Assembly: GCF_902491285.1 (NCBI RefSeq)
Contig: NZ_CABUHK010000005.1
Coordinates: 1 to 64,000, forward strand
DNA length: 64,000 nt
Origin: an uncultured Bacteroides sp.
GTDB taxonomy: Bacteria > Bacteroidota > Bacteroidia > Bacteroidales > Bacteroidaceae
Direction: 5' to 3'
The notes under the pieces were generated by a model, which had not been told where the DNA came from, did not search any database, and saw nothing but the letters and a program-made list of their open reading frames with translations. How positions within the stretch are numbered: position 1 is the stretch's first letter; each line of letters opens with the position of its first letter. This document shows positions 16,547 to 26,019 of this stretch, one piece after another. The translations under genes were made by a program, and so were the position numbers.

Positions 16547-19500
16547 CTAGAATTGATGCATTCTCAGTTCCTTATCAACCAATATTCCATCTTTCAAAAC
16601 CAATTCAAACTTCACTTTACGTTTCGCTTTCAACTTCAGGATAAACAGTTCTTCCGAACCGTTCAATGACTCCTGTTTTCCCAGGTTGACAAACGTAGGA
16701 TAGAGGGATTTCACGCCACTGGTATGCAAGCGGTCGTAAGTAAGATTTTCCATGGCTTTCATATTCAGAGGTTCTACGCCTACGAACTCATAGTCATTCT
16801 GGTCGTAAGGTAAGGCGAAGCTGAGCGCATTCACTGCTTTCAGGTCATTACCCTTCACATGGATTTCTACGATTTCATCCTTCTGATACAGGCGTTTCGG
16901 GGTGCTGATTGACAAAGAGCCCGATACTTTAAGCGTATCTTTTCTGCCGACACCGCCTTCAAGCTGGGTGGCCACTACGGATATATCGTAAGCGTCTATC
17001 AGGTCATTCATATTTATATCCCCTTTGCTGATATATCCTTCATAGTCCGAATCTCCACGGCGCAAACCGGTATAGTTCATATAAGAAGTCAGGTCGTTGC
17101 GGTCGATTTTACCGTCGTTGTTGATATCTCCCTGCAGGTAGCTGGCTGTTCCCGGAACCTTGAATACATAGAGCTCGCGACCGGAAGCATAGTTTCCTAC
17201 ACCTGCCGTTATATTGAGCTTGATATAGCGTGCCGTAGGATGGTTGGCAAATTCAAAGACTTTCACTTCACCATCGCGTTTCCAGTCGAATGCTCCGGCT
17301 TCCGTCCAGTGTTCCTTATCCATACTGTAAGATACGGAACCTTTCAGTATCGTACCGTTTCCGGCATCGGTGCGTGGCAGGTAATGGAATTTATCCAGTT
17401 GGTTAACGGTCTTGAGGTCGATGGTCAAATCCAATGGAATAGCGTTAGCACGGTATTTTGTATGCCAGTTGTCACCTGATTCAGCAAAGTCAAACAAGCG
17501 GTTGACACCGAATCCTCCCTGTGAAGGAGCGGTAGATTCACCTTCAATATCATGGATGGCAAATTCCAATGGGTTTGCTTTCGTTGTTACCTGAATTTCA
17601 GCCCAATCGGAAACGCCGTCTTTGTTGACTGCACGTACTTTGAAAGAATAAGGAGTTTCGGCTTCCAGTCCTTCAAACAGAAGATAAGTGTTGCGGATAG
17701 TCGTGTAGAGCATTCCGTTAAACTCGATTTCGTAGAAGTCGGCATTGGCTACCTTGTCCCAAGTCGGTTTCAAGGTGTATGCTTCCCGGTTTTCTTCGGT
17801 TACTTGTGCGTTCTGCGGTGCTGTCAGAGCTCCGGTGCTTACACGGTAGCGGTCGGCAGGTTCAAAACGGAAGCCTTCTACGTTTACTACGGTCTGATGG
17901 GCGGTGATGTCGGTAGCAGCCAGTTTAACACGTACCTGCGGATTCTTTGTGATGGTTACTTTCTCGAAGTCGCTGCCTTTCGTGGCAAACTTATTCAAGT
18001 TCGGAGTTTTTTCGTACCAGAAGACGTTTTCACCTTTCAGGAAGTCATCGACTGTATTTACTTCTATCAGTTTCACGGTTTTACCATTAATCTTGGCAGA
18101 TAGCTTCTTCGGTTTCTCAGTGACGTTGATTCGCAGTTCTGTCTTCTTATCCTTCACGAAGCCGTCGAAGTTGCCGGCTGCCGGATGGATGGTAATCGTT
18201 AGATTGTTTTTCTTGTCGATTACGTTAGACTCAATCAGGGTGGATACTGATTTCTCCTGACGATAGGCTTCGGTCACTCCGTCGTCGTCATATTCTACGG
18301 TTGCAGTATGACGATTCGGGTAGAATTCATAGATGCGCAGGGACGGGTCTATCTCGCTGACATTGTTGTGGGGGTGAGTCATCGGGATAATAGAACCGTT
18401 CTTCACAAATACGGGCAGTTTCCAGATGGGGGTATCAAAGTTGTTGAGGATACGGTTGCCCTCATACTTCTCACCGGTGAAGTAATCAATCCAGGAGCCT
18501 TCGGGCAGATAGATACCGTCACGGATATCATTCCCTTTCTCGTCAGCTTTGGTGTTCTGATAGATGGGAGCCACGAGAAAATCCGTTCCGTACATGAACT
18601 GGTATTGCGTGGCAGGTCCGTAGGTGTATGCACTCGGATAATCCAGGAACATGGCACGGATTAGCGGCATTCCGTCCACCGCTTCCTTGGCAAAACTATA
18701 TGTATAGGGGATTAATTCGGATTTCAGCTTCAGGTACATTCGGTTGATGGATGTAGCCGGTTCGCCTAAAGCATGGGGGTACTTCTCATTGGCGCCCCAG
18801 CCATCCATATTCAACTGCATGGGGGTAAATGTCTTCCATTGGAAATCACGAATATTGACTGTTTCATTCTTGCCGCCGAATATTCCATCCATATCCGAAC
18901 AGATATTGGGCTGACCGGAAAGACCGGAACCGATATAGGTCGGTATATGGAAACGGATATATTCCCATACACCGCCTGTCTGGTCGCCCGACCAGATTCC
19001 GGCATAACGTTGCGTACCTGCCCAGCCGTCGAGCGAGATGACGAAAGGACGGGCGTCATTTCCATAATAAGGCATGATGTGTCCTACATCAGCCACACCG
19101 TTCAGCCCGAAAGAGTATCCGGCTCCTACCCAGGCTACGTCGGTTTTCAGTACACGTACACCTGCATCACGCACTTCCTTCACGATGTCACGTTGCAGCA
19201 GAGCGCTTACGCCTTCTTTGGGATGCAGGTCGGACTGTGTCCAAAGTCCGATTTCCACTCCATTCTTGCGGGCATAATCGCCCAGGCTTTTCAGATTGGC
19301 GATGTTGCCGTCCAATGTTTCCGTCTGTCCGTAGCCGGCACCGTAACCGTCGTTGGGAAGCAACCAGCCGAGAGGCATATCATGGTTCTTGTAGCGGTCG
19401 ATAACGGCACGCGCTGAGAACTGGTAGTTGTTTTTTTCACCGTTCAGGGATTCTTTGATACCACCATTGTCTTTCTGGCTTTCTTTATAACGTTTTCCGT

Positions 19501-20431
19501 CTTCGAAGAGGATTCCTTTTTCATCCTCTTTCCAATAGTCGCGGTTGTAGGCGTTAAGATGCCCTTCGTAGAAACCGAATTTGGGCAACAGGACGGGATT
19601 TCCCGTCAATTGGTAAAAATCATTCAGCAGGGCGACGGCTCCGTCGTTGACCATGTAAAATAAATCAAGGTAAGAAGAATTATGGGATAATTTCACTACG
19701 TTTTTTTCTGTTGCGCCAAAGTCATATTGGCCTTTCTTGAAGGTGTACCACATCATTCCATAGCCTTTTGTTGACCAATAGAAAGGGGTAGGGGAAGCGA
19801 CTCCGCCATCCGTCCAGCTATTCTGGTTTTCGATGGCAATCACTTTGCCTTTGTGGGAGAAGCGTCCGTTCTGTACACCGCCGCCGTAGAAATATTCGTC
19901 CGGCTGTTCTTTCAGGGTGACGGTCACTTCTTTCGGACTGAATACTACCGGAGCAGTCTGTTCGATGACACATACGTTTGTTTCGAGGTTAAAGACTTTC
20001 ATCAGGGATGTCTGTTTGTCGAGTTCAACCCGTACTTTTCCGGTGCTCAGGATGATACGGCCGTCCTTTTCGTCCAGCGTAAGACCGGATACCTTGCGGC
20101 GTGGCTGGTCGACGAGTATTTGTGCTTCAGGTTTCGCTTCGGGATCACGAATGATACCTCCTGAGTTATCCTGAAAAACACGGAAGATATTCTCTCCGTA
20201 GAAGTCGATCGTCATTCGCTGATTGTTTGTAAACAGCACATCGACTGTGGTCGGATTTACCTTTTCTGCCCGAAGGATTCCTGAAGTTTGCCGGATACCT
20301 GTTGAAGAAACATCATTCCTGTCTGAATTTTCGGATGCTTGTATAGAAAGAAACGAAATGGGATGTAATAACAATAATAGTAATGCGATAAGTCTGAGAT
20401 ACCGCGAAGAAAGAGAATGACTGTTTTTCAT
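16547..20431 (-). CDS. Large GH31 glycosidase with FN3, F5/8C, dockerin-like and cohesin-like parts
   Basis: A 1294-residue protein. A signal sequence (about 1-32) is followed by a GH31 N-terminal beta domain and the TIM barrel, with the likely nucleophile Asp 431 (LKTDVAW) and acid/base Asp 483 (WSGDQTGG). Next come a DUF5110-like beta region, an FN3 domain (about 860-960), an F5/8C (CBM32-type) domain (about 965-1110), a dockerin-like pair of calcium loops (GDINNDGKIDRNDL and GDINMNDLIDAYDI, about 1120-1180) and a terminal beta domain that resembles cohesin. The WLLPNDGYGAGYG loop and the KTDVAWVGAGYSFGLNG block resemble GH31 members I associate with alpha-N-acetylgalactosaminidase activity (subfamily 18). 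That specificity is inference and would suit mucin. Monocistronic by its terminator. Confidence 0.85.
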   Translation of the reverse strand: MKNSHSLSSRYLRLIALLLLLLHPISFLSIQASENSDRNDVSSTGIRQTSGILRAEKVNPTTVDVLFTNNQRMTIDFYGENIFRVFQDNSGGIIRDPEAKPEAQILVDQPRRKVSGLTLDEKDGRIILSTGKVRVELDKQTSLMKVFNLETNVCVIEQTAPVVFSPKEVTVTLKEQPDEYFYGGGVQNGRFSHKGKVIAIENQNSWTDGGVASPTPFYWSTKGYGMMWYTFKKGQYDFGATEKNVVKLSHNSSYLDLFYMVNDGAVALLNDFYQLTGNPVLLPKFGFYEGHLNAYNRDYWKEDEKGILFEDGKRYKESQKDNGGIKESLNGEKNNYQFSARAVIDRYKNHDMPLGWLLPNDGYGAGYGQTETLDGNIANLKSLGDYARKNGVEIGLWTQSDLHPKEGVSALLQRDIVKEVRDAGVRVLKTDVAWVGAGYSFGLNGVADVGHIMPYYGNDARPFVISLDGWAGTQRYAGIWSGDQTGGVWEYIRFHIPTYIGSGLSGQPNICSDMDGIFGGKNETVNIRDFQWKTFTPMQLNMDGWGANEKYPHALGEPATSINRMYLKLKSELIPYTYSFAKEAVDGMPLIRAMFLDYPSAYTYGPATQYQFMYGTDFLVAPIYQNTKADEKGNDIRDGIYLPEGSWIDYFTGEKYEGNRILNNFDTPIWKLPVFVKNGSIIPMTHPHNNVSEIDPSLRIYEFYPNRHTATVEYDDDGVTEAYRQEKSVSTLIESNVIDKKNNLTITIHPAAGNFDGFVKDKKTELRINVTEKPKKLSAKINGKTVKLIEVNTVDDFLKGENVFWYEKTPNLNKFATKGSDFEKVTITKNPQVRVKLAATDITAHQTVVNVEGFRFEPADRYRVSTGALTAPQNAQVTEENREAYTLKPTWDKVANADFYEIEFNGMLYTTIRNTYLLFEGLEAETPYSFKVRAVNKDGVSDWAEIQVTTKANPLEFAIHDIEGESTAPSQGGFGVNRLFDFAESGDNWHTKYRANAIPLDLTIDLKTVNQLDKFHYLPRTDAGNGTILKGSVSYSMDKEHWTEAGAFDWKRDGEVKVFEFANHPTARYIKLNITAGVGNYASGRELYVFKVPGTASYLQGDINNDGKIDRNDLTSYMNYTGLRRGDSDYEGYISKGDINMNDLIDAYDISVVATQLEGGVGRKDTLKVSGSLSISTPKRLYQKDEIVEIHVKGNDLKAVNALSFALPYDQNDYEFVGVEPLNMKAMENLTYDRLHTSGVKSLYPTFVNLGKQESLNGSEELFILKLKAKRKVKFELVLKDGILVDKELRMHQF

Positions 20432-20448
20432 GTTTTATTTATTTAGAA

Positions 20449-20462
20449 TTAGACATAAGATT
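20449..20462 (-). promoter_or_regulatory. Shared 14-nt leader motif, GH31 copy
   Basis: AATCTTATGTCTAA on the minus strand ends 17 bp before the GH31 start codon. The same 14-mer overlaps the first codons of the SusC gene starting at 31259, and a one-base variant precedes the SusC gene starting at 44273. Confidence 0.45.
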
Positions 20463-20568
20463 GTCGTCGTTATACAATGATAAATACACGCCAATCCCCT
20501 CTTACCCTAACTTTATACCCGTTTTTTAATTATTCTTTGTTCTTTTTCACTATTCAAGGGAAAAGCAG

Positions 20569-20608
20569 AGAGGGTGTCTGAAAAGGGTATCCTTTTCAGA
20601 CACCCTCT
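20569..20608 (-). terminator. 18-bp hairpin terminator of the first M60 operon
   Basis: Arms 20569-20586 and 20591-20608 are perfect 18-bp complements around a 4-nt loop, 40 bp after the phosphoesterase stop. A short CTTTTCCC tract follows on the minus strand. It is the strongest hairpin in this part of the window and closes the operon. Confidence 0.8.
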
Positions 20609-20647
20609 TTCTTATGTACATAACCAGAATTCAATACATTGATTTAC

Positions 20648-21802
20648 CTATTGCAACGTACGTTCTAATAATATCTTTCCGTTTTTATCTACCGCTTTTA
20701 TCTTAATCTTCCCGTCTGCAATATCCAGTCGGGCAGCACTTTGATTGCTATCTACCAAAATGGGGAAATTGTTTCCGCCTGCATTCTTCTCATGAAAAGC
20801 ATACTCATGCGTATGACCGGAAACCATCAAGTCAATCTTTGCCTTATTCAGGATAGGAAGACATTTATCACTAAGATCGTCCATGCCGTGACTCAATTCC
20901 TTATAGTCATATATACCCTTCGTCATCGGGAAGTGTGAAATAACAATCCGGTATTTAGCCTTTTTGAATTCTTTCGTTTTCACCAATTCTTTCAACCATT
21001 TCGCCTGCTCAGTACGATAACTGTCGAAATCGTTTAATCCTGAATATACCCAGAAATCATCCGGCTTATCTTCACCACAGTCAATCATCACCACCATGAT
21101 ATCGCCCAACAGATAAGAACCGTATATCTTTCCGTCTTTTTTAGGGAAGAAGTGAGGATAGGTACGTGCCAATTTACCACGAGTCTCATGATTGCCTCTC
21201 ACCACTTCAAATGGCGTAGAGCTGGCAAAAAGCTTCACACTCGTATCAATAAATGCATGGAAAGGCGTCTCTCCATCAGCCATATAGTTCATTACATCTC
21301 CTGCATAAAAAAAGGCATCACACGTTTTATAATCGCAGAGTTCCAGCAGAGTTTCCAACATTTTCGTGTTGTTATGCGTATCTGATGTTATAAAGATAGC
21401 TCCTCCTTTCGCTTTGGGGTCAATCGTTTTAAATGTGTACCATTGCGAAGCAATACTATCTCCAAACGTCACTTTGTAAGGTTCGAAAGAACGCATCTCT
21501 TTAGAACAAATCCTATACTGATAAGTACATCCCGGTTCCAACTTCTCTATCCGAATAGAATGAAACGTATTGTAGGCATCTCTAAAGCCATACTGTGTAT
21601 GATAATAAAGGCTAGAAGTATCGGCCCCTTCTTTTTTCAATTCGATGGCCGAGAATGATTTCTCGGAAGTAAGAAAGACAAAAGTAGCTCCATCACCGGT
21701 GACTTCCTGAAGATAGGGACCGTGAGATATTTGAAGCTTGTTTTGTGCTGCTCCCGACATGATTGTCAGGAGCAGGAAAATGAATAATAAGTTTCTTTTC
21801 AT
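20648..21802 (-). CDS. Secreted metallophosphoesterase (purple-acid-phosphatase-like)
   Basis: A 384-residue protein with a signal peptide (about 1-19). An N-terminal FN3-like beta domain (about 22-125) is of the kind found in purple acid phosphatases. The calcineurin-like metallophosphoesterase core follows: TSDTHNN (about 139-145), YAGDVMNY (about 166-173), RGNHETRG (about 202-209), ISHFPM (about 291-296) and SGHTHEYAFH (about 331-340). These supply the usual Asp/His/Asn metal ligands. It is the last gene of an M60 operon, 14 bp after the M60 stop. Substrate unknown; release of phosphate or phosphodiester-linked groups from host glycoconjugates is possible. Confidence 0.88.
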   Translation of the reverse strand: MKRNLLFIFLLLTIMSGAAQNKLQISHGPYLQEVTGDGATFVFLTSEKSFSAIELKKEGADTSSLYYHTQYGFRDAYNTFHSIRIEKLEPGCTYQYRICSKEMRSFEPYKVTFGDSIASQWYTFKTIDPKAKGGAIFITSDTHNNTKMLETLLELCDYKTCDAFFYAGDVMNYMADGETPFHAFIDTSVKLFASSTPFEVVRGNHETRGKLARTYPHFFPKKDGKIYGSYLLGDIMVVMIDCGEDKPDDFWVYSGLNDFDSYRTEQAKWLKELVKTKEFKKAKYRIVISHFPMTKGIYDYKELSHGMDDLSDKCLPILNKAKIDLMVSGHTHEYAFHEKNAGGNNFPILVDSNQSAARLDIADGKIKIKAVDKNGKILLERTLQ

Positions 21803-21816
21803 TACAGGTAATCTTT

Positions 21817-24612
21817 TTATTTAGCTGTCGCTTCTATTCTAGTACCATCGGCCTGCACAGCAAATATATGCTCGGTTTCTCCTAATGTGATGGATTCCGG
21901 AAGATCGAAGTTGAAGAAATTGGAGAAGTATAACACGTTATCTCCTCTTTTCAGTTCAAAAGCAACCGCTTCTTCGCCGTTCTGAATCATAATGGTATTG
22001 CCAACCTTCGAGTAAGTGACCTTCTTGGTTATTTTCCGATTGTCTTTAAAAGCTGAGTAATGACCAATATCTCCTACCTTATAATTGTTACTACCGACAT
22101 CACTCTGTCTACGATCTTCGATATACTGAATAGCATGTGCCGGAGCAGGATAGTCCTTAATAGCAGCTTTCGTTTCACCAATCATCGTAGTTGTCACTGT
22201 ATATCGGTAATTGCCATACTGTTCTATTTCCCGATTGATAGGCGTGAAAAATCCCCATGTCTCGAAGAAATCAGTCAAGTTCATGTTGGCAACCTTGCAA
22301 ACGGCTTTCACAAATTGCATCTGAGCAAGTCCCGGATTCGCTGCCGTCAGACGGTTGGTACGGAGTTCCTTAAACATTTTCTGCCAGAAGTCCGGCATGT
22401 ACTCACAGCGATGGAAGTAATTCCACAGCTGCCAATAGAGACGCATCTTCAATTCATTGTCCACATCTACCCAGCTATCATTATTTACACAATGTTGAGT
22501 GGCCAGGAGGCTCAATTCTTTACCACGCGAACAAGGTTCTCCAAGTTTATGCATCACAAAGTTGGAAAACAGGTTATTGGAAGCCTCCGTACAGATTGGC
22601 CAGTTGATAGCCGATTGATGTATATGCCCCACTTCATGTGCCGGTCCCCAGACATTACCTTTGCTTGCCATTACTTTATTATAATCCAGCAGGCGATCCA
22701 ACGTGGTATATTTAAAGGCTATGCGGTAATCGCTTGCCCACATGTAGCCATCGTCATCGGCGTCCAGCGAGATGGCGAAAATATGATTGTTCACCTGGCT
22801 GGGACGCACATCGTCAATACCCATCAACTCCTGCTCCCAAGAAATCACGTTATCCCATAAATTAATGGTAGGTAAAACGGAATTGGGCATTATCTGTCGG
22901 TAGGAAGTAGTATGGAAATAGAAAATAATCTTTTCACCACGCACACAGAAGTATTTATAGTTTGCTTTGGAAAGCAACTTAACATATTCTTCGTCTGTCT
23001 TATCTTCCTTCAAATCATAGAAACCATCGACATGACCACATTGTGGCGGAATATGAACGCGAATAGGACGGGCTTTCGAATTCGACAAATCTGCCGTGTA
23101 CATCAAAAACAACATACCTGTCTGCTTGATAGCTATCTTATTGACTCCTGTAACCAACGGATATACATCTCCTTTGCTTTCTCTATCGGGGATAGCCTGT
23201 AAAGAGACAGTCTGCCCATGAGTATCACCCACCAATACAATAAGAGATTCACCAGCATTGGCATAGATACCTGTCGGATTATCCAGATTGCTATATTTCT
23301 TGGTCATCAGATTACTTGCCCATACTTCCACATCGCTATAAGGTTCATAATCATGGATACGGAATTTCTTTTCCCATTCATCATAGGTATTATTTTTAAG
23401 CAGGAAACCGACGTTGGCAAAATACCCTGGCAATGCGTCAATCATTTCTTTGGTAACATCCGGGCGGAGTTCGGAGCAAGTTACATCTGTAAATACAGTC
23501 TGTAGTTGAGCTTCCAAACTATTATCTCTTTTAAAGAATTGCATTTCGGCACAACTTACATAAGCATTGGCGTTACTACTTTTCCCGGATTTGACAGATA
23601 CCATGACTTTTGTAACCTTTTTCAAAGGGGTAGAGAAATTAACCCGAGAAGGAACGTTCTTCTTTCCAAAATCAAAGGAACCGAGTAACTGATAATCCGA
23701 CTGACCTTGTGTCATGACGAATATATCCAATTCACCGAAATCACCATTTCCTCCACGCGGAGTATAGATTAAATAATCGATGTCTGGTGTGTCATCAAAA
23801 GTAAACTCTAATTCAACAGGAAGTTTAGTTGCACCGGCATATGGAGAATGAAAGTGAGTATCAAACTTATTGTCAATACAGTTTTTTGCAGGGCAATCCG
23901 ACGCTTCCTGATTAGCAATTACTCCCGAGGGTTGCACCTGTATATCACCGGCGACATCGTCCGTACCGGAAAATTTACCCTTTTGTGCTACCACACAGAC
24001 AGCCTGAACTTCAGCATCCGTCGTACAAGTGAACATCACATCCACCGAACGGCTTTCATACGAATCGTTCATAGGCACTGTAAAAGCATGCACTTTGTCC
24101 ACCATACCACGAGTCTCTACTGCTGGAATCAACCAATCACAGTCGTCGGTATAGGTCACTTCATAATCCACATTGGCTGTCACCTCTATTTTTACACTTC
24201 CTCCTTCTACCGGAAGTGTATCTACCTTTTTCACCAAGATGGCTTTTCCGCATCCTAACTGATTCACTGTAATCGTATAATTCTGAATGGAAGATTCGAC
24301 TTCAAGAGTAGTGGTTCTAACTTCCGGTTCTCCATTCTGATCTACTTCCAGCAAAATCACTTTGGTAGAGTTGTCATAAGACTGCACAGCTCTACACCAA
24401 CTCGCACCGGAACGGATGCTCCATTCCGAAGATGGCAACGAAGTCGTCACCGGTATCATTACAAATGTCTTGTCTTGGGTAAAATTCTGCACTAAGTCAC
24501 TTTCGGCTATTTCAAAGCCACGAATACCACCTTCTTCTTCATCGGTGCAGGAAGTCATAAACGCATAGCCAATGAACAAGTAACATAATATATATAAGAA
24601 GTTTAATTTCAT
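21817..24612 (-). CDS. M60-like gluzincin peptidase lipoprotein (first of three)
   Basis: I chose the ATG at 24612 over an in-frame GTG 9 nt upstream because it opens the lipoprotein signal (lipobox ending TSC). The 931-residue protein has two BACON-like beta domains (about 25-215), an F5/8C-type carbohydrate-binding domain (about 225-365) and the M60 region. Its zinc motif HEVGH begins at His 659, with a further Glu in ICTEASNN. Proteins of this class (for example BT4244 of B. thetaiotaomicron) cut mucin-like O-glycoproteins at the cell surface. Its active-site follow-up HIHQSAINWP differs from the HxNQTRPGLKW of the other two M60 proteins here, suggesting a different glycopeptide preference. 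Confidence 0.92.
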   Translation of the reverse strand: MKLNFLYILCYLFIGYAFMTSCTDEEEGGIRGFEIAESDLVQNFTQDKTFVMIPVTTSLPSSEWSIRSGASWCRAVQSYDNSTKVILLEVDQNGEPEVRTTTLEVESSIQNYTITVNQLGCGKAILVKKVDTLPVEGGSVKIEVTANVDYEVTYTDDCDWLIPAVETRGMVDKVHAFTVPMNDSYESRSVDVMFTCTTDAEVQAVCVVAQKGKFSGTDDVAGDIQVQPSGVIANQEASDCPAKNCIDNKFDTHFHSPYAGATKLPVELEFTFDDTPDIDYLIYTPRGGNGDFGELDIFVMTQGQSDYQLLGSFDFGKKNVPSRVNFSTPLKKVTKVMVSVKSGKSSNANAYVSCAEMQFFKRDNSLEAQLQTVFTDVTCSELRPDVTKEMIDALPGYFANVGFLLKNNTYDEWEKKFRIHDYEPYSDVEVWASNLMTKKYSNLDNPTGIYANAGESLIVLVGDTHGQTVSLQAIPDRESKGDVYPLVTGVNKIAIKQTGMLFLMYTADLSNSKARPIRVHIPPQCGHVDGFYDLKEDKTDEEYVKLLSKANYKYFCVRGEKIIFYFHTTSYRQIMPNSVLPTINLWDNVISWEQELMGIDDVRPSQVNNHIFAISLDADDDGYMWASDYRIAFKYTTLDRLLDYNKVMASKGNVWGPAHEVGHIHQSAINWPICTEASNNLFSNFVMHKLGEPCSRGKELSLLATQHCVNNDSWVDVDNELKMRLYWQLWNYFHRCEYMPDFWQKMFKELRTNRLTAANPGLAQMQFVKAVCKVANMNLTDFFETWGFFTPINREIEQYGNYRYTVTTTMIGETKAAIKDYPAPAHAIQYIEDRRQSDVGSNNYKVGDIGHYSAFKDNRKITKKVTYSKVGNTIMIQNGEEAVAFELKRGDNVLYFSNFFNFDLPESITLGETEHIFAVQADGTRIEATAK

Positions 24613-24651
24613 AATTGTCACTATTTTTAATGTGAAGTTTTTTATAGCTAT

Positions 24652-25986
24652 TTACTTGCCATAAAATGAGAATTCGCTGAATACGAAATAGGGTCTGCCA
24701 CCTAATGCTCCATCGTTTTCCAAACGAATGTATTTTACCGGAGTATCTGATCTCAAAATCGGAGACAAGTATTCCGTAGCTTTTTCGGTTGGCAACCCTT
24801 GCGTAATATGTGCCACTTCAATGAAATTCACTCCATCTTCACTCACTTTTACCACTGTTCCGGTCGGATTACCAAGATTGCTGGAATCACGAGTCGTAAA
24901 GCTATACTGGAATGCTCGAACCGGTTCTTTCAGATTAATCTGCAAATAATGATCAAATATACGGTCGGCTGTAGCATACGACGAATGGAAATAGGTTTTT
25001 ATGTCACTATCCAACATTCTGCCCAATTCTCCCTCATAACCAGCTTGCGGACGATTACAATAAAGCATATCTACCGTCAAATCAATTCTAGGTGCTTTAT
25101 ATATTATTCCCAAAAAGCAAGGAGTCTCATCCACAACAAAATTAGAATTGGATACCGACACCAATTTAAACGGCAAGGCATATGTGCCACAAATGAGTTT
25201 GGAATAATCAATTTGAACGTCCAACCGAATATCATTAGCTCCAGGAACAAACGTCAACGTAGTCGGCATTTCATAAACATCTTTGCTCAGTAATTCGTAG
25301 TCGGTTCCGTTCTTTTCATTATATGCCTCAAGCGCTTCTTCATCTATATCTATCGTACAATCAAAAGTCCACTGGTTTTTCAAAGACATTCCTACTATGT
25401 AAGAATAGGTAAACACATCTGTGCCATCACCACCATATACAATCTCTTCCATACCTTTCTTCCTAAATGATATCGTAGGAATTAAAACTTTGGGCTGTAT
25501 CAACAGCATCTTCTTCTGAGAGTTGATGGAATCGGCAGATTCAACCAACTGCAACGGGAGAACATATTCCTGATTCGGATGAGCAGTCATCAATTCGTCA
25601 ATTGTATTTGTTTTAAACACAACACCTACTTTTTTGGAAGTCTCACCCGGCTCAAAGTTTAATGCTGTTTCACCGTTTATCTGATAACAATCAGTAGGTA
25701 ATATTTCATAATTAGTAAAATTGCGGTTATTATAATAGTTCAGTTCTATTTCGTTCATCACTAGCATATTGACCGAAGTAGCCGTATTCAGGTTTGAACC
25801 GGCCTTGTTGACAATTATACTATAATCTGTATCAACTCCGGTTTTATAGAGCGTTAATTCATCGACTCCACTATTTCGGAAATAGGTAATCGTACTATAT
25901 TGATCTAAATATTGTTCTTTATTGTCCTCACAAGCCGCAAAAGTCAATCCGAGCAGGAGGAATATCCATATGATTTGTTTTTTCAT
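24652..25986 (-). CDS. DUF1735 / F5/8C surface lipoprotein (first M60 operon)
   Basis: With the start at 25986 (MKKQIIW-, lipobox ending FAAC) the protein has 444 residues. Two DUF1735-type (BT_3987-like) beta domains occupy about 25-300, recognisable by Y-NNRNFTNYEILP-DCY and EAYNEKNGTDYELLS-. A C-terminal F5/8C (CBM32-type) domain lies at about 305-444. It follows SusD in the operon and probably serves as a surface glycan-binding protein handing substrate to the SusC/D pair. Upstream in-frame ATGs (26016, 25992) lack a signal-peptide context. Confidence 0.88.
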   Translation of the reverse strand: MKKQIIWIFLLLGLTFAACEDNKEQYLDQYSTITYFRNSGVDELTLYKTGVDTDYSIIVNKAGSNLNTATSVNMLVMNEIELNYYNNRNFTNYEILPTDCYQINGETALNFEPGETSKKVGVVFKTNTIDELMTAHPNQEYVLPLQLVESADSINSQKKMLLIQPKVLIPTISFRKKGMEEIVYGGDGTDVFTYSYIVGMSLKNQWTFDCTIDIDEEALEAYNEKNGTDYELLSKDVYEMPTTLTFVPGANDIRLDVQIDYSKLICGTYALPFKLVSVSNSNFVVDETPCFLGIIYKAPRIDLTVDMLYCNRPQAGYEGELGRMLDSDIKTYFHSSYATADRIFDHYLQINLKEPVRAFQYSFTTRDSSNLGNPTGTVVKVSEDGVNFIEVAHITQGLPTEKATEYLSPILRSDTPVKYIRLENDGALGGRPYFVFSEFSFYGK

Positions 25987-26019
25987 ATTCATCATTTTAT
26001 ACATTATACAACTCATTGG

